From: a halophilic archaeon
GTDB taxonomy: Archaea > Halobacteriota > Halobacteria > Halobacteriales > Haladaptataceae
Length of the DNA: 64,000 bases
Reading direction: 5' to 3'
Assembly (NCBI GenBank): GCA_003298465.1
Contig: QNGA01000001.1
Span: 620,001 to 684,000 of the forward strand
Of this stretch, positions 8,575 through 16,460 are shown piece by piece. A program made the position numbers and the translations under genes. Under the pieces are notes generated by a model that had not been told where the DNA came from, searched no databases, and was given only the letters and a program-made list of their open reading frames with translations. The first letter of the stretch is position 1. Each line of letters opens with the position of its first letter.

Positions 8575-8927
8575 CGACCGAGCTTCTCTCGACTGATACT
8601 GACGCCCGTCGGCGTGACGATCAGCTGGTCGTCACCCTTCTGGACGATGTCGCCGTCGACCTCGCGGGCGACCTGCTGGAGTTCGTCGGTGATGCGCTCG
8701 ACGGTCGTGTCCTCGGTCCGGAGACGGGTGATGTCGGCGACGACGAGGTCCCCGTCGTAGATGGCGTCTTTGATGTCGATGACGTCCTGTTGTCCCTGAA
8801 TCTCGGCGATGTGTACGCTCATCCCGGCGTCGTCGGCCGTCGTCTCGAAGTCGTCCAGGTCGAGTTCGACGTAGTCGTCGACGCTCCCGGTGGGCCGGTC
8901 TCCGAGGATTTTGCTCATGAAACCCAT
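8571..8927 (-). CDS. sepF: SepF, membrane anchor of FtsZ
   Basis: This 118-residue protein fits archaeal SepF. It has a short hydrophobic/amphipathic N-terminus (MGFMSKILG) for membrane binding, an acidic linker (YVELDLDDFE), and the SepF core (MSVHIAEIQGQQDVIDIKDAIYDGDLVVADI, then DGDIVQKGDDQLIVTP). In Haloferax, SepF tethers FtsZ2 and related division proteins at mid-cell, and is essential. FtsZ1 is encoded in this window at 16461. The ATG at 8927 keeps the membrane-targeting tail; a second Met at residue 4 would shorten it. Confidence 0.9.
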   Translation of the reverse strand: MGFMSKILGDRPTGSVDDYVELDLDDFETTADDAGMSVHIAEIQGQQDVIDIKDAIYDGDLVVADITRLRTEDTTVERITDELQQVAREVDGDIVQKGDDQLIVTPTGVSISREKLGR

Positions 8928-9041
8928 AGGAAAACTCCGCTCTTGAGCGAGTATAGTTCTTACGTCAGACGAATCGGTCCGTTCGTCGAGGGGCGCACCT
9001 TCGGAGCGACCGCGAAACTGGTCGGCCGTCGACGCGCCGCG

Positions 9042-9581
9042 TCACTTCTCGACGACGACCGCGCCCTTCATCCCGAGCGAGCGGTGGGGGTCGCAGTAGT
9101 AGAGGTACGTCCCGCTCTCTTCGAAGGTGTGGGAGTAGGTGGCGCTCGCATCGCTGACCGGGTCGCCGCTGGAGAACGCGCCACCCTTGGCGACGACGTT
9201 GTGCACGCTCCCTTTACCGGTCCACTGCCAGGTGACCTCCGTTCCGGTCGAGACGCGGATCACCGCCGGGTCGAACGCGTACGGACCCTTCTCGCTCTGT
9301 GCGCCGACCTTCACCGTCGGCGACTTCGCGTCCGTCTCGTCGGCGACCGACCCGTCGAAGCCCGCCGCGCCCTTCATCCAGGACCGGACCTCCTTCGGGA
9401 GGTCGCCGCCGCCATCGGTCGACGTTTCCGGCCCCGCCGTGGTCGTCTCCGTCCCGGTCGTGGTCGTCTGGTCGTTCCCGGCGCCGTCGTCGGTGCTGCC
9501 GCCGACGCACCCGGCGACGACGCTGCTCAGCAGTGCGCTACCGACTCCGCCGATGAACTTCCGTCGGTCCGTCTCTTTCAC
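9042..9581 (-). CDS. Halocyanin-like blue copper lipoprotein
   Basis: This 179-residue protein carries a Tat-type signal (DRRKFIGG) and a lipobox ending VVAGC, so it should be lipid-anchored outside the membrane. A Thr/Gly linker follows, then one halocyanin/plastocyanin-like cupredoxin domain. The copper ligands are visible: the His in GSVHNVV, and Cys, His and Met in YYCDPHRSLGMKG. Halocyanins shuttle electrons in haloarchaeal respiratory chains. The start is a GTG at 9581; the nearby ATG at 9583 is out of frame and stops at once. It is likely monocistronic. Confidence 0.92.
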   Translation of the reverse strand: MKETDRRKFIGGVGSALLSSVVAGCVGGSTDDGAGNDQTTTTGTETTTAGPETSTDGGGDLPKEVRSWMKGAAGFDGSVADETDAKSPTVKVGAQSEKGPYAFDPAVIRVSTGTEVTWQWTGKGSVHNVVAKGGAFSSGDPVSDASATYSHTFEESGTYLYYCDPHRSLGMKGAVVVEK

Positions 9582-9696
9582 ATTACTGCTCCGGCTCTCG
9601 AACGGGAGAGGGACGTGGTTGCGTGAACGTGGTGTTCAAAAGAGTTCGCGACCACCGCCGTCGCGCGCTGAGAAGCACGGTCTCCGCTCGCGGCGG

Positions 9697-10428
9697 TCAC
9701 TTCCCGATGTCGTCCCACCCGGACACGTCGTTCGACAGGATCTCGCCGTTGACGTGCCACGTCCGCGGCCGGTAGGCGACGACGAGCAGACCGACGTAGA
9801 ACGCGGCGACGCAGGCCGTGACGACGGCGCCCGGAATCCAGCCGATGGCCGCGCTGACGGGCCACTCCTCCCCCGAGACGTACGCGGTCAGGTGGAAGAA
9901 CCACGCCGCCAGCAGGACGAGGAAGAGCGGCAGGTACACCCGTCGCAGGCGGTGGGCCAGTGCCTCTTCGAGCGTCACCTTCATCTTCGGTGTGTGGTAG
10001 TCGCGGCTCAGTTTCTCGCGCCAGTCGTCGTCCTCGACGTCCCGTCCGGGGTCGAGCCCGTACGACCACACGTTCTGCTGGAGCATCCGCACCCTCGACC
10101 GCCAGATGTCGTACGCGCGGTAGCGTCGCGCCTCGATGAGCAGGAAGATGCTCACCGTGACGATGGCCAGCAGGACGATGTAGTGCGGGTTGGATCGGTT
10201 CGAGAACGCCCACGTCAGGATGGCCGCCATCAGCGTAATCGCCCAGTTGCTCGTCCGGTCCAGTCGCTCGCGCCAGAACTTCATCCGGTGAATCTCGCCA
10301 CGGTAGAGGTGCGCGAGCGACGAACCCGGACCCATGCTCTCCCGGAAGACGCCCTCGCCGAGTCGCTCGTCGACTGCGTGGCTGTCCGGGTTCGCCTCCT
10401 CGGTCGCTTCCTCGCTCTGGTCGGTCAT
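9697..10428 (-). CDS. DUF2270-type membrane protein
   Basis: The 243-residue protein has a soluble N-terminal region and about four hydrophobic spans: WAITLMAAILTWAF, IVLLAIVTVSIFLLI, YLPLFLVLLAAWFFHL and GAVVTACVAAFYVGLLVV. A basic cytoplasmic segment with YRAYDIWRSRVRMLQQNV follows the second span. This matches the DUF2270 family of integral membrane proteins, which has no known function. I placed the start at the ATG at 10428, since the upstream extension is arginine-rich and unrelated. It faces away from the membrane protein at 10577. Confidence 0.82.
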   Translation of the reverse strand: MTDQSEEATEEANPDSHAVDERLGEGVFRESMGPGSSLAHLYRGEIHRMKFWRERLDRTSNWAITLMAAILTWAFSNRSNPHYIVLLAIVTVSIFLLIEARRYRAYDIWRSRVRMLQQNVWSYGLDPGRDVEDDDWREKLSRDYHTPKMKVTLEEALAHRLRRVYLPLFLVLLAAWFFHLTAYVSGEEWPVSAAIGWIPGAVVTACVAAFYVGLLVVAYRPRTWHVNGEILSNDVSGWDDIGK

Positions 10429-10546
10429 GGTCCACGTCTCCGGAGTCCGTCCGCGGTTTCCGCTTCGATAGTGATGTATGGACGTGTAAAAAGCGCGCGA
10501 TTTCGATCCGCGGTGGCGATTCGCTATCCCACACCTCCGGGACACG

Positions 10547-10555
10547 CTTTTATTC
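10547..10555 (+). promoter_or_regulatory. TATA-like box for the gene at 10577
   Basis: CTTTTATTC is centred about 26 nt before the ATG, the distance expected for a leaderless haloarchaeal transcript. Confidence 0.55.
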
Positions 10556-10576
10556 GAGACGCGCCTAACCGGGCGT

Positions 10577-10945
10577 ATGACAGACTGGTACGCGGTCGGA
10601 GTCGGATTCGTCGTCTCGGTGATCGCCGGCGTCTTCGCGTTCGCTATCCCGGGCGTCGGTCACGTCGGGGCGGGGCTGATCGGCGGCTTCGCGGCGGGCT
10701 ACGTCGCCGGCGGCGGCCTCGGCCGCGGGTTCTGGCACGGTCTGCTCGCCGGTTCCGTCGCCGGCGTCGCCGTCGCGCTCCTGCTCGGCCTGGCCGGGTC
10801 GGTGTTCGGCGGCCTCGCCGGCGGCCCCGTCGGGTCGCTGTTCGGCGGCGCGGGACTCTTCCTGGTCGCCGTCGTCGTCACGCTCCTGCTGGCGCTGGAC
10901 AGCGCGGTCGGCGGTGCCGTCGGCGGCTGGCTGAAGGCCCAGTAA
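10577..10945 (+). CDS. DUF5518-like small membrane protein
   Basis: The 122 residues are almost entirely Gly/Ala/Val-rich hydrophobic segments, with four predicted spans (GVGFVVSVIAGVFAFAI, AGLIGGFAAGYVAGG, LLAGSVAGVAVALLLGLAG, LFLVAVVVTLLLALD). The glycine zipper pattern and the length fit DUF5518, a common haloarchaeal membrane family of unknown function. The TATA-like box 26 nt upstream supports this ATG. It is followed at 39 nt by the ASCH-like gene, possibly in the same transcript. Confidence 0.8.
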   Translation: MTDWYAVGVGFVVSVIAGVFAFAIPGVGHVGAGLIGGFAAGYVAGGGLGRGFWHGLLAGSVAGVAVALLLGLAGSVFGGLAGGPVGSLFGGAGLFLVAVVVTLLLALDSAVGGAVGGWLKAQ

Positions 10946-10983
10946 CCCGAGCCGTTTTCACTCGCGCGGTCGAAACCTCCGTC

Positions 10984-11298
10984 ATGGCAGCGATTGACGC
11001 CGACACGATTCTTCCAGCGGAGCGCGTTCGCCAGGCGGTCGCGTCGGGGCGCGTCTCACAGCTCCACCGCGGCGACCGCTACGCCGACGAGGGCGACACC
11101 TTCGAGGTAGACGGCGACCGCTTCGAGGTGGTCTCGGTGACCGAGCGAACGCTGGGCGACCTGACAGACGAGGACGCCCGGGCCGAGGGGTCGGAGGACC
11201 TGGACGCGTACCGGGAACGGCTGGACCGCGCGCACGAGAACTTCGAGTGGGACGACGACGCGACGGTGTATCGCCACCGGTTCGAGCGCGTCGAGTGA
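10984..11298 (+). CDS. ASCH-domain-like protein
   Basis: This 104-residue protein resembles small archaeal ASCH proteins. It opens with a strand-helix block (LPAERVRQAVASGRVSQLHRGDRYADEGDTFEVDGDRFEVVSVTER, quoted here only as a region at residues 10-54). A helix (LTDEDARAEGSEDLDAYRERLDRAH) follows, and it ends in a strand with VYRHRFERV. ASCH domains have a PUA-like fold and probably bind RNA or modified nucleotides. The residue pattern is clear enough for the fold, but substrate and partner are unknown. It ends four bases before the convergent hisE stop. Confidence 0.75.
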   Translation: MAAIDADTILPAERVRQAVASGRVSQLHRGDRYADEGDTFEVDGDRFEVVSVTERTLGDLTDEDARAEGSEDLDAYRERLDRAHENFEWDDDATVYRHRFERVE

Positions 11299-11302
11299 GA
11301 CG

Positions 11303-11620
11303 CTAGCGTCGTTCGGCCAGTTCCGAACGGAGGTCCGCGACGTCCATGTCCTTCATCGCCAGCAGGACGAGCAGGTGGTAGACGATGTCGGCGCTCTCGT
11401 GGGCTATCTCCTCGCGGTCGTCGTCTTTGGCGGCCAGCACGAGTTCGGTCGTCTCCTCGCCCAGCTTCTCCAGGACGGCGTTCTGGCCCTTCTCGTGGGT
11501 GAAAAGCGACGCGGTGTAGGAGTCCTCCGGCAGCGTCTCCTTTCGGTCCTCGATGACGGCGAAGAGGTCGTCGAGCACGTCGTCAGTCGGCGTCACGTCG
11601 GCGTCTCGCCGCCCCGTCAT
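11303..11620 (-). CDS. hisE: Phosphoribosyl-ATP pyrophosphatase
   Basis: HisE converts phosphoribosyl-ATP to phosphoribosyl-AMP and pyrophosphate, the second step of histidine synthesis. The 105-residue protein is the all-alpha MazG-like form, with SYTASLFTHEKGQNAVLEKLGEE (as a region near residues 38-60), ELVLAAKDDDREEIAHESADIVYHLLVLL and its metal-binding E/D pattern. It is a stand-alone HisE, not fused to HisI. Its ATG overlaps the TGA of the upstream gene (11617-11620), so translation of the two is probably coupled. Confidence 0.92.
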   Translation of the reverse strand: MTGRRDADVTPTDDVLDDLFAVIEDRKETLPEDSYTASLFTHEKGQNAVLEKLGEETTELVLAAKDDDREEIAHESADIVYHLLVLLAMKDMDVADLRSELAERR

Positions 11621-12069
11621 GGACCGATCTCGGCGACGTCCCGGATGTCCTGGAGGTCGTCGAACTGTGCGCGCGACTGGCGGCCGTCCTCGAACACTTC
11701 CTCGGCCACCTCGACGTTCGCACCGGTGCGCGCCGCGAGCGCGAGCGAGTCGCTCGGTCGGGCGTCGATGACCGTCTCACCCCGCGGCGTCTGGACGTGC
11801 AGCTCGGCGATGTACGTGTGGTTGGAGAGTTCGCTGACGACGACGCGCTCGACGCGCCCGCCGAGTTCCTCCATCACGTCGAGCAGGAGGTCGTGCGTGA
11901 GCGGGCGTCCGATGTCCTCGGCCTCCATCCCCCGGGCGATGCTGACGCCCTCCTCCAGGCGGATGAAGATGGGCAACACGTCCTCGTCGTCGTCCGGTGC
12001 GAGCACCACGATGGGCTGTGGCCCCTCGTCGGTCACGGCCACGCGCACCGCGTCGATTGTCACGTCCAT
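11617..12069 (-). CDS. Bifunctional nuclease (DUF151/BFN) domain protein
   Basis: This protein of about 150 residues shows the DUF151 pattern: VVVLAPDDDEDVLPIFIRLEEGVSIARGM near the start, LTHDLLLDVMEELGGRVERVVV, TYIAELHV, and DARPSDSLALAARTGANVEVAEEV. The founding member has DNase and RNase activity in vitro; roles in archaea are unclear. I chose the ATG at 12069 because a T-rich TATA-like element (aagttttt on this strand) lies about 26 nt upstream. In-frame ATGs at 12090 and 12108 are alternatives. It forms a two-gene unit with hisE through an ATGA overlap. Confidence 0.82.
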   Translation of the reverse strand: MDVTIDAVRVAVTDEGPQPIVVLAPDDDEDVLPIFIRLEEGVSIARGMEAEDIGRPLTHDLLLDVMEELGGRVERVVVSELSNHTYIAELHVQTPRGETVIDARPSDSLALAARTGANVEVAEEVFEDGRQSRAQFDDLQDIRDVAEIGP

Positions 12070-12188
12070 ACCGCAATCGTCGGTCGCCATCGTCAAAAAC
12101 TTGCTCACCCTCCGTCGAATCCGTCCTCGAACCCCCTCGTCCTGCCCCTACCGGAGCATCCTTCCGGGGCGCGACCGTAGCCGCGTCC

Positions 12189-13208
12189 ATGTCGGAGACC
12201 AATCGGAAGTTCCTGCTGGCGAAGCGCCCGGAGGGGAAACCGGACCGCGACACGTTCGACCTGGTCGAAGCGGACGTGCCGGACCCGGGACCGGGCGAGG
12301 CGCTGGTTCGAACGCTCTACCTCTCGGTCGACCCCTACATGCGCGGTCGGATGGACGCCGGCGAGTCGTACGCCGAGCCCTGGTCGGTCGGCGAACCCCT
12401 CCAGGGGGGCGTCGTCGGCGAGGTCGTGGCGTCGAACGGCGCGGACGTCGAAGAAGGCGACGTAGTGACGGGTAACCTGGAGTGGGCCGACTACGTCACC
12501 GCGCCGGGGACCGACCTCCAGCCCGTGAACCCCGACCTCGCGCCCATCTCGACCGCGCTCGGCGTGCTCGGGATGCCGGGACGCACCGCCTACTTCGGCA
12601 CGCGCGAGGTGGCCGAACCGAAGGCCGGCGACACGTTCGTCGTCACCGGGGCGGCGGGCGCGGTCGGCTCCGTCGCGGGCCAGATAGCCAAGCTGTCCGG
12701 CGCTCGCGTCGTCGGGTTCGCCGGCTCCGACGAGAAGGTCTCGTTCCTCGAAGACGACCTCGGCTTCGACGTCGGAATCAACTACGAGGACACCGACGAC
12801 TACCGCGCCGCGCTCGACGACGCGGCTCCGGACGGCGTCGACGCCTACTTCGACAACGTCGGCGGCGAGATAACCGACGCCGTCTTCTCGAAACTCAACG
12901 TCGACGCCCGGGTCGCGGTCTGCGGCCAGATATCGCTGTACAACGCCGAGGAGATGCCGACGGGACCGCGGAAGCTCCCGAAACTGATCGAGACGCGAGC
13001 GCGAGTGCAGGGCTTCCTCGTCGGCGACTTCGCGCCCCGGTTCGGGGAGGCGACCCGGAAGCTCGGAGGGTGGGTCTCCTCGGGCGAAATCGAGTACCGC
13101 GAGACCGTCACGGAAGGCCTGGAGAACGCCCCCGACGCCTTCCTCGGGCTGTTCGAGGGTGAGAACGTCGGCAAACAGCTCGTGAAGGTCGGCGAGCGCG
13201 AGGCGTAG
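12189..13208 (+). CDS. Zinc-independent MDR (quinone reductase/CurA-like) NADP-dependent oxidoreductase
   Basis: The 339-residue protein fits the leukotriene-B4 dehydrogenase/CurA branch of the medium-chain reductases. It has SVDPYMRGRM near residue 50, GGVVGEVV, LGMPGRTAYFG, the NADP Rossmann motif TGAAGAVGSVAGQIAKL (about 155-171), YFDNVGGEI and a C-terminal GENVGKQLVKV. These enzymes reduce the double bond of enones or similar substrates with NADPH and lack the catalytic zinc of alcohol dehydrogenases. The physiological substrate cannot be told from the sequence. The ATG follows a short promoter region shared with the divergent BFN-domain gene. Confidence 0.9.
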   Translation: MSETNRKFLLAKRPEGKPDRDTFDLVEADVPDPGPGEALVRTLYLSVDPYMRGRMDAGESYAEPWSVGEPLQGGVVGEVVASNGADVEEGDVVTGNLEWADYVTAPGTDLQPVNPDLAPISTALGVLGMPGRTAYFGTREVAEPKAGDTFVVTGAAGAVGSVAGQIAKLSGARVVGFAGSDEKVSFLEDDLGFDVGINYEDTDDYRAALDDAAPDGVDAYFDNVGGEITDAVFSKLNVDARVAVCGQISLYNAEEMPTGPRKLPKLIETRARVQGFLVGDFAPRFGEATRKLGGWVSSGEIEYRETVTEGLENAPDAFLGLFEGENVGKQLVKVGEREA

Positions 13209-13249
13209 GCTCGCCGACGGCACGGCGAAAAGAGCACGCGGGCGACGCG

Positions 13250-13492
13250 TTACTTGTTGCGCAGGTGGATGCGGTCGTCGTCGATGCGGTCGACGTGTTC
13301 GTTCCGCACCTCGTGGCTATCGTCGGAGTCACCCCAGCCGAGCATCGATTTGACCTTGTCGGTCAGGTCCGCGTCGTCGTCTCGGTCTACTCGGGCGTTG
13401 CCGTCGTCGACGTTCGTGACGCCGCCGATGCGGGTACCGTCGCTGGTGACGACCGACTTGTCGACGTCGTCGGAGTTGATGTCTCGTGCCAT
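13250..13492 (-). CDS. Small acidic PRC-barrel-like protein
   Basis: The 80-residue protein has a short beta-rich core (KSVVTSDGTRIGGVTNVDDGNARV) and a closing EHVDRIDDDRIHL. This resembles the small PRC-barrel-like proteins that are abundant in haloarchaea. A central LTDKVKSMLGWGDSDD segment is charged. PRC barrels usually act as protein or RNA docking modules, and no partner is visible here. The assignment rests on the short core only. Confidence 0.65.
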   Translation of the reverse strand: MARDINSDDVDKSVVTSDGTRIGGVTNVDDGNARVDRDDDADLTDKVKSMLGWGDSDDSHEVRNEHVDRIDDDRIHLRNK

Positions 13493-13768
13493 TGCGTCTT
13501 ACAGTATCGTCCCTTCTCCTCTAACCGTGCTGGTTGCGTGTGCCAGCACCTGCTGTAGACGCTCTGGAGACGCCCCGAAACCCTCGATTCGGCCGGCCGA
13601 TGTGACTCGGCCACGGTCCGAAGCCTCCGTCCGAGCGTACCCCCGGTCCGTTCTCCCCCTCCGTCGCCCGTCGTCCGAGACGAGGCCGAACCGACGCCGA
13701 CGTCTCGGAACTCGACGTGAACTGCAGTTCTCCGAGCGACTTTGTGGCGTCCGTCCGACGGGAATCGC

Positions 13769-14125
13769 ATGATCGTCGTCCAGACGAGCGTCCCGATAGC
13801 ATCGGACCGCCGCGACGAAGCGCTCGGAGCGATAGCCGCCCTCGTCGAGCAGTCACGAAAGGAGGACGGCGTCGTCGACTACCGGGCGACGACGGACCTC
13901 CAGGACCCCGACGTGGTTCGGTTCTTCGAGCGCTACGAGGACGAGACGGCGCTGGAGGCGCACGTGCGGACGGACCACTACCGGGCGTTCGTGGCGGACC
14001 TTCCGGACCTGACCGACGGTCGACTCGAAACCGTCCGGTTCGAACTCGACGGGGAACCGGCGGTGGTTCGGTTCGACGCCGCGGAGGCGAACCTCCCCGA
14101 CGCGGAGGGTTCCGAGAGGGCGTAG
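13769..14125 (+). CDS. Antibiotic biosynthesis monooxygenase (ABM) domain protein
   Basis: The 118-residue protein is an alpha-beta ferredoxin-like ABM domain. It has the first strand IVVQTSVPI, a helix with ALGAIAALVEQSRKEDGVVDYRATTD, and the characteristic VRFFERYEDETALEAHVRTDHYRAFV. ABM proteins form dimers and include quinol monooxygenases and heme-degrading enzymes; the pattern here is of the YgiN type. The C-terminal 30 residues are an added acidic tail. The ATG at 13769 is five residues or fewer from the first strand. It appears monocistronic. Confidence 0.85.
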   Translation: MIVVQTSVPIASDRRDEALGAIAALVEQSRKEDGVVDYRATTDLQDPDVVRFFERYEDETALEAHVRTDHYRAFVADLPDLTDGRLETVRFELDGEPAVVRFDAAEANLPDAEGSERA

Positions 14126-14287
14126 AGCGCTCTGACCGCCAGGCAGCGATTCGATACAGCGTAGTTCGGTTTATCGGGGTGCGACGTTCCGTCCGCGTCG
14201 CTCTCGGTGCCGACGTACGCCCCGTGCGAAACGTCCAGACGCGCCGCTCGGGGTTGCTGAGAGAAGCGGCCGAGAACGAGGGAACCG

Positions 14288-14878
14288 TTACTTCCCGCGG
14301 CCCTTGTCCTTCGTGTTGCTGGGCCGGGTGTGCTCGGTACCCTTGCCGCGCTGCTGCAGTCCCCGGTTGCCCTTGCCGGCGCTGGTCAGGCCGCGGAACG
14401 CGCGCCCGCGGTGACTGTCGTCGCAGATCCAGTTGAGATCGTCGTCGTTCTGGATGGCCGGGTGCTCGGGGTCGAGCAGAATCACTTCGTGCCACTTCTG
14501 GCTACCGTCCTCGCCGACCCAGTAGGAGTTCAGCACGCGAAGGTTGGGGAACTTGCGGCTGACCCGTTCCTCGGCGATGCGCTGGATGTTCTTGCGTCGA
14601 CCGATGCGGTTGACGCCCTGGCGCTTGGACCGGCGGCCGGCCTTGAACCGCTGCTTGCGCGCGCCGCCCTTGCGGACGCTGGCGCGCGCGACGACGACGC
14701 CCTGCTTGGCCTTGTAGCCGAGTTCGCGGGCGCGGTCGAGTCGGGTCGGGCGGTCGATGCGCTCGATAGCGCCCTGGTCGCGCCACTCCTGTTTGCGCTG
14801 CCACTGGAGTTCGGCGAGCTTGCCGTCGTCCGGGTCCTTCCATGCGTCTCGGATGTGCGAGTAGAAGCTCTTTGCCAT
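14288..14878 (-). CDS. rpl15e: 50S ribosomal protein L15e
   Basis: This 196-residue basic protein is a clear L15e, found in archaeal and eukaryotic large subunits. Its signatures are [60 protein letters not shown] and [11 protein letters not shown]...WHEVILLDP. It is far more basic than its neighbours, as expected for an rRNA-binding protein. The ATG at 14878 matches the family start, while an extra upstream Met would add only four residues. The stretch 14879-15216 upstream should hold its promoter. Confidence 0.97.
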   Translation of the reverse strand: MAKSFYSHIRDAWKDPDDGKLAELQWQRKQEWRDQGAIERIDRPTRLDRARELGYKAKQGVVVARASVRKGGARKQRFKAGRRSKRQGVNRIGRRKNIQRIAEERVSRKFPNLRVLNSYWVGEDGSQKWHEVILLDPEHPAIQNDDDLNWICDDSHRGRAFRGLTSAGKGNRGLQQRGKGTEHTRPSNTKDKGRGK

Positions 14879-15216
14879 GGTTATCACCACGGGCGTTGGA
14901 TGGTTCAGCGAGTTCGGCGCGAACGCCTCCCGCGGTTCGAGACCGCGTACGCCACATTCCGACCTGCGTTCGCAGGCGCCCGCTGGTGCCCGTCGTCCCA
15001 GCGAGTCGTTCGTTGGTTTACCGTCTCGGGCTTTAAGGCCTTCGTCTTCCCGTCGAACCGGTCCGAACGGTTCGTCGCCGTTTCGGCGCCGCCGTCGCTA
15101 ACGGTCTCGGTTGCGTTGGTTTCTAAAACCGGCCAGAAACCCCAAACGTCTCCCCGTCGAAATACGACCATGAATCGAATACTACTATACAGAATCGCCG
15201 AATCGGAGGGTCGCTG
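14879..15216. other. Intergenic, about 340 nt, between rpl15e and the DUF1328 gene
   Basis: This divergent promoter region contains a TATA-like ctttaaggcc near 15031-15041 and a further T/A-rich element (tttctaaaacc) near 15119-15129, about 40-50 nt before 15170. A 15-codon open frame at 15170-15217 runs into the DUF1328 start codon. Nothing else was recognised. Confidence 0.5.
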
Positions 15217-15217
15217 A
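15170..15217 (+). CDS. Possible 15-residue leader peptide upstream of the DUF1328 gene
   Basis: An ATG at 15170 opens a frame for [15 protein letters not shown] and ends with a TGA that overlaps the next ATG as TGATG. Its last codons contain the GGAGGG ribosome-binding site of the next gene. The product has no recognisable similarity. It may be a translated leader, or simply 5' UTR sequence that happens to be open. Confidence 0.3.
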   Translation: MNRILLYRIAESEGR

Positions 15218-15369
15218 TGGCCGTCCTCGAACTCGCAATCGCGTTCTTCGTCCTCGCGATAATCGCCGGTGCGCTGGGCGCCGGTGGCGTCGCCGGGATG
15301 TCGATGGACATCGCCAAGTGGCTGGTGATCGTCTTCCTCGTGCTGGCGATCGTCTCAATGGTCCTCTGA
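15217..15369 (+). CDS. DUF1328-like 50-residue membrane protein
   Basis: This short gene encodes two hydrophobic segments separated by a glycine-rich turn: [21 protein letters not shown] and then [21 protein letters not shown]. That is the arrangement of the DUF1328/YtjA small membrane proteins, whose function is not known. A strong ribosome-binding site, GGAGGG, lies seven bases before the ATG, unusual in a window where most genes look leaderless. The last 15 bases overlap the convergent rio2 gene. Confidence 0.8.
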   Translation: MAVLELAIAFFVLAIIAGALGAGGVAGMSMDIAKWLVIVFLVLAIVSMVL

Positions 15370-16269
15370 GAAGTCGCGGACCGTCTCGAACTCGCCGTCG
15401 GCGATTCCCGCGGCGAGCGCCGCCGCGTCCACCTCGGGAACGCGTCCGGGGTACTTCCGCTGGAAGTAGCCGACGACGTTGGACGCGTCGCGTTCGAGGA
15501 ACTCGTCGGCGTTCTCGTGGTCCGTGTCGACGGCCTGGGGCCAGTCGAAGATCGTGATGCCGTCGCTGGCGACGAAGACGTTGTACTCGCTCATGTCGGC
15601 GTGGACGTAGCCGAGTTCGTACGCCTTCGCCATCTCGCGGAGGATGAGGTCGAGGACGGGGACGACCTGTTCGTCCTCGAACTTCGCCCGGGCCAGTTCC
15701 ACGCCGTCTATCTTCTCCATCACGATAGCGTGCCGGTTGTGGTCCACCGGCCGGGGGACGCTGACGTCCGGATAGAGCGCCTCCAGAGCGCCGTGTTCGC
15801 GCTCGGCGGCCTTCCGCGCGGTGTAGAGCCAGGAGACGTGCTCCCGGTCGGACGTGTAATCGCGCTCTTTCATCACTTCGCGGAAGTTGGTGTACCCCTC
15901 GCGGTGGTACTTCAGCGCCAGCGGGCGGAACGACTGCACCTCGTACACGTCGCTCTCCTTGCCGACACCGAGCGGCGAGCCGACGCCGTCGATGGTGTCC
16001 CGTTCGGCGAAGGTGTGCAGCGCCAGCGCGTCGTACCCCTCGAACTTGAGCGTGTACCCCTCGTACTGGATGGTCTGCCGTTCGAGCAGCTCCCGGTCGA
16101 GACACCGGTCCAGCCGGTAGTCCACCTCCTCGGGCGTGAGCCGCGAGAACTCCGGTATCTTTTCCTTCTGGACCCACTCGCTGAAGCGCATCCCCTGCTC
16201 GACGCCCGACAGGAGGTGGAAGTCCTCCGCCTCCAGGTCCGCCATCTCGGGGGCGACGTTCCGCACCAT
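15355..16269 (-). CDS. rio2: RIO2-type serine/threonine protein kinase
   Basis: RIO2 is an atypical kinase needed for maturation of the small ribosomal subunit. The 304-residue protein has the RIO2-specific N-terminal winged-helix domain ([22 protein letters not shown] up to about residue 85). The kinase domain follows, with the ATP loop [12 protein letters not shown], the lysine in ALKYHREG, the catalytic HADMSEYNV and the metal-binding IFDWPQ. I placed the start at the ATG at 16269, where the family begins. The frame extends upstream through arginine-rich sequence with no similarity. It is divergent from ftsZ1. Confidence 0.93.
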   Translation of the reverse strand: MVRNVAPEMADLEAEDFHLLSGVEQGMRFSEWVQKEKIPEFSRLTPEEVDYRLDRCLDRELLERQTIQYEGYTLKFEGYDALALHTFAERDTIDGVGSPLGVGKESDVYEVQSFRPLALKYHREGYTNFREVMKERDYTSDREHVSWLYTARKAAEREHGALEALYPDVSVPRPVDHNRHAIVMEKIDGVELARAKFEDEQVVPVLDLILREMAKAYELGYVHADMSEYNVFVASDGITIFDWPQAVDTDHENADEFLERDASNVVGYFQRKYPGRVPEVDAAALAAGIADGEFETVRDFSEDH

Positions 16270-16419
16270 CGCTTCCCGGTAATCGCCCGTCGCGTAAGGC
16301 GCTTGCGACCCCGAACGGCGTCGCCGTCGGAGACGTCGTTCTCGGGACGACTCGCGTCCTCGGAGTCGGCGTCGTGCGTGCCCCGTGCGTGCACGCGTCA
16401 GACGAGCGTCATCCAGAGG

Positions 16420-16428
16420 GGAAAGATA
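16420..16428 (+). promoter_or_regulatory. Promoter-like GGAAAGATA element before ftsZ1
   Basis: GGAAAGATA is followed by ATTAAT about 32-40 nt before the ftsZ1 ATG, with A-rich sequence and AAGG next to the start. The same nine bases recur at a similar distance before secE. Confidence 0.5.
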
Positions 16429-16460
16429 ATTAATCTGCGTTTGTAAAAGAAGGCCCAAGG

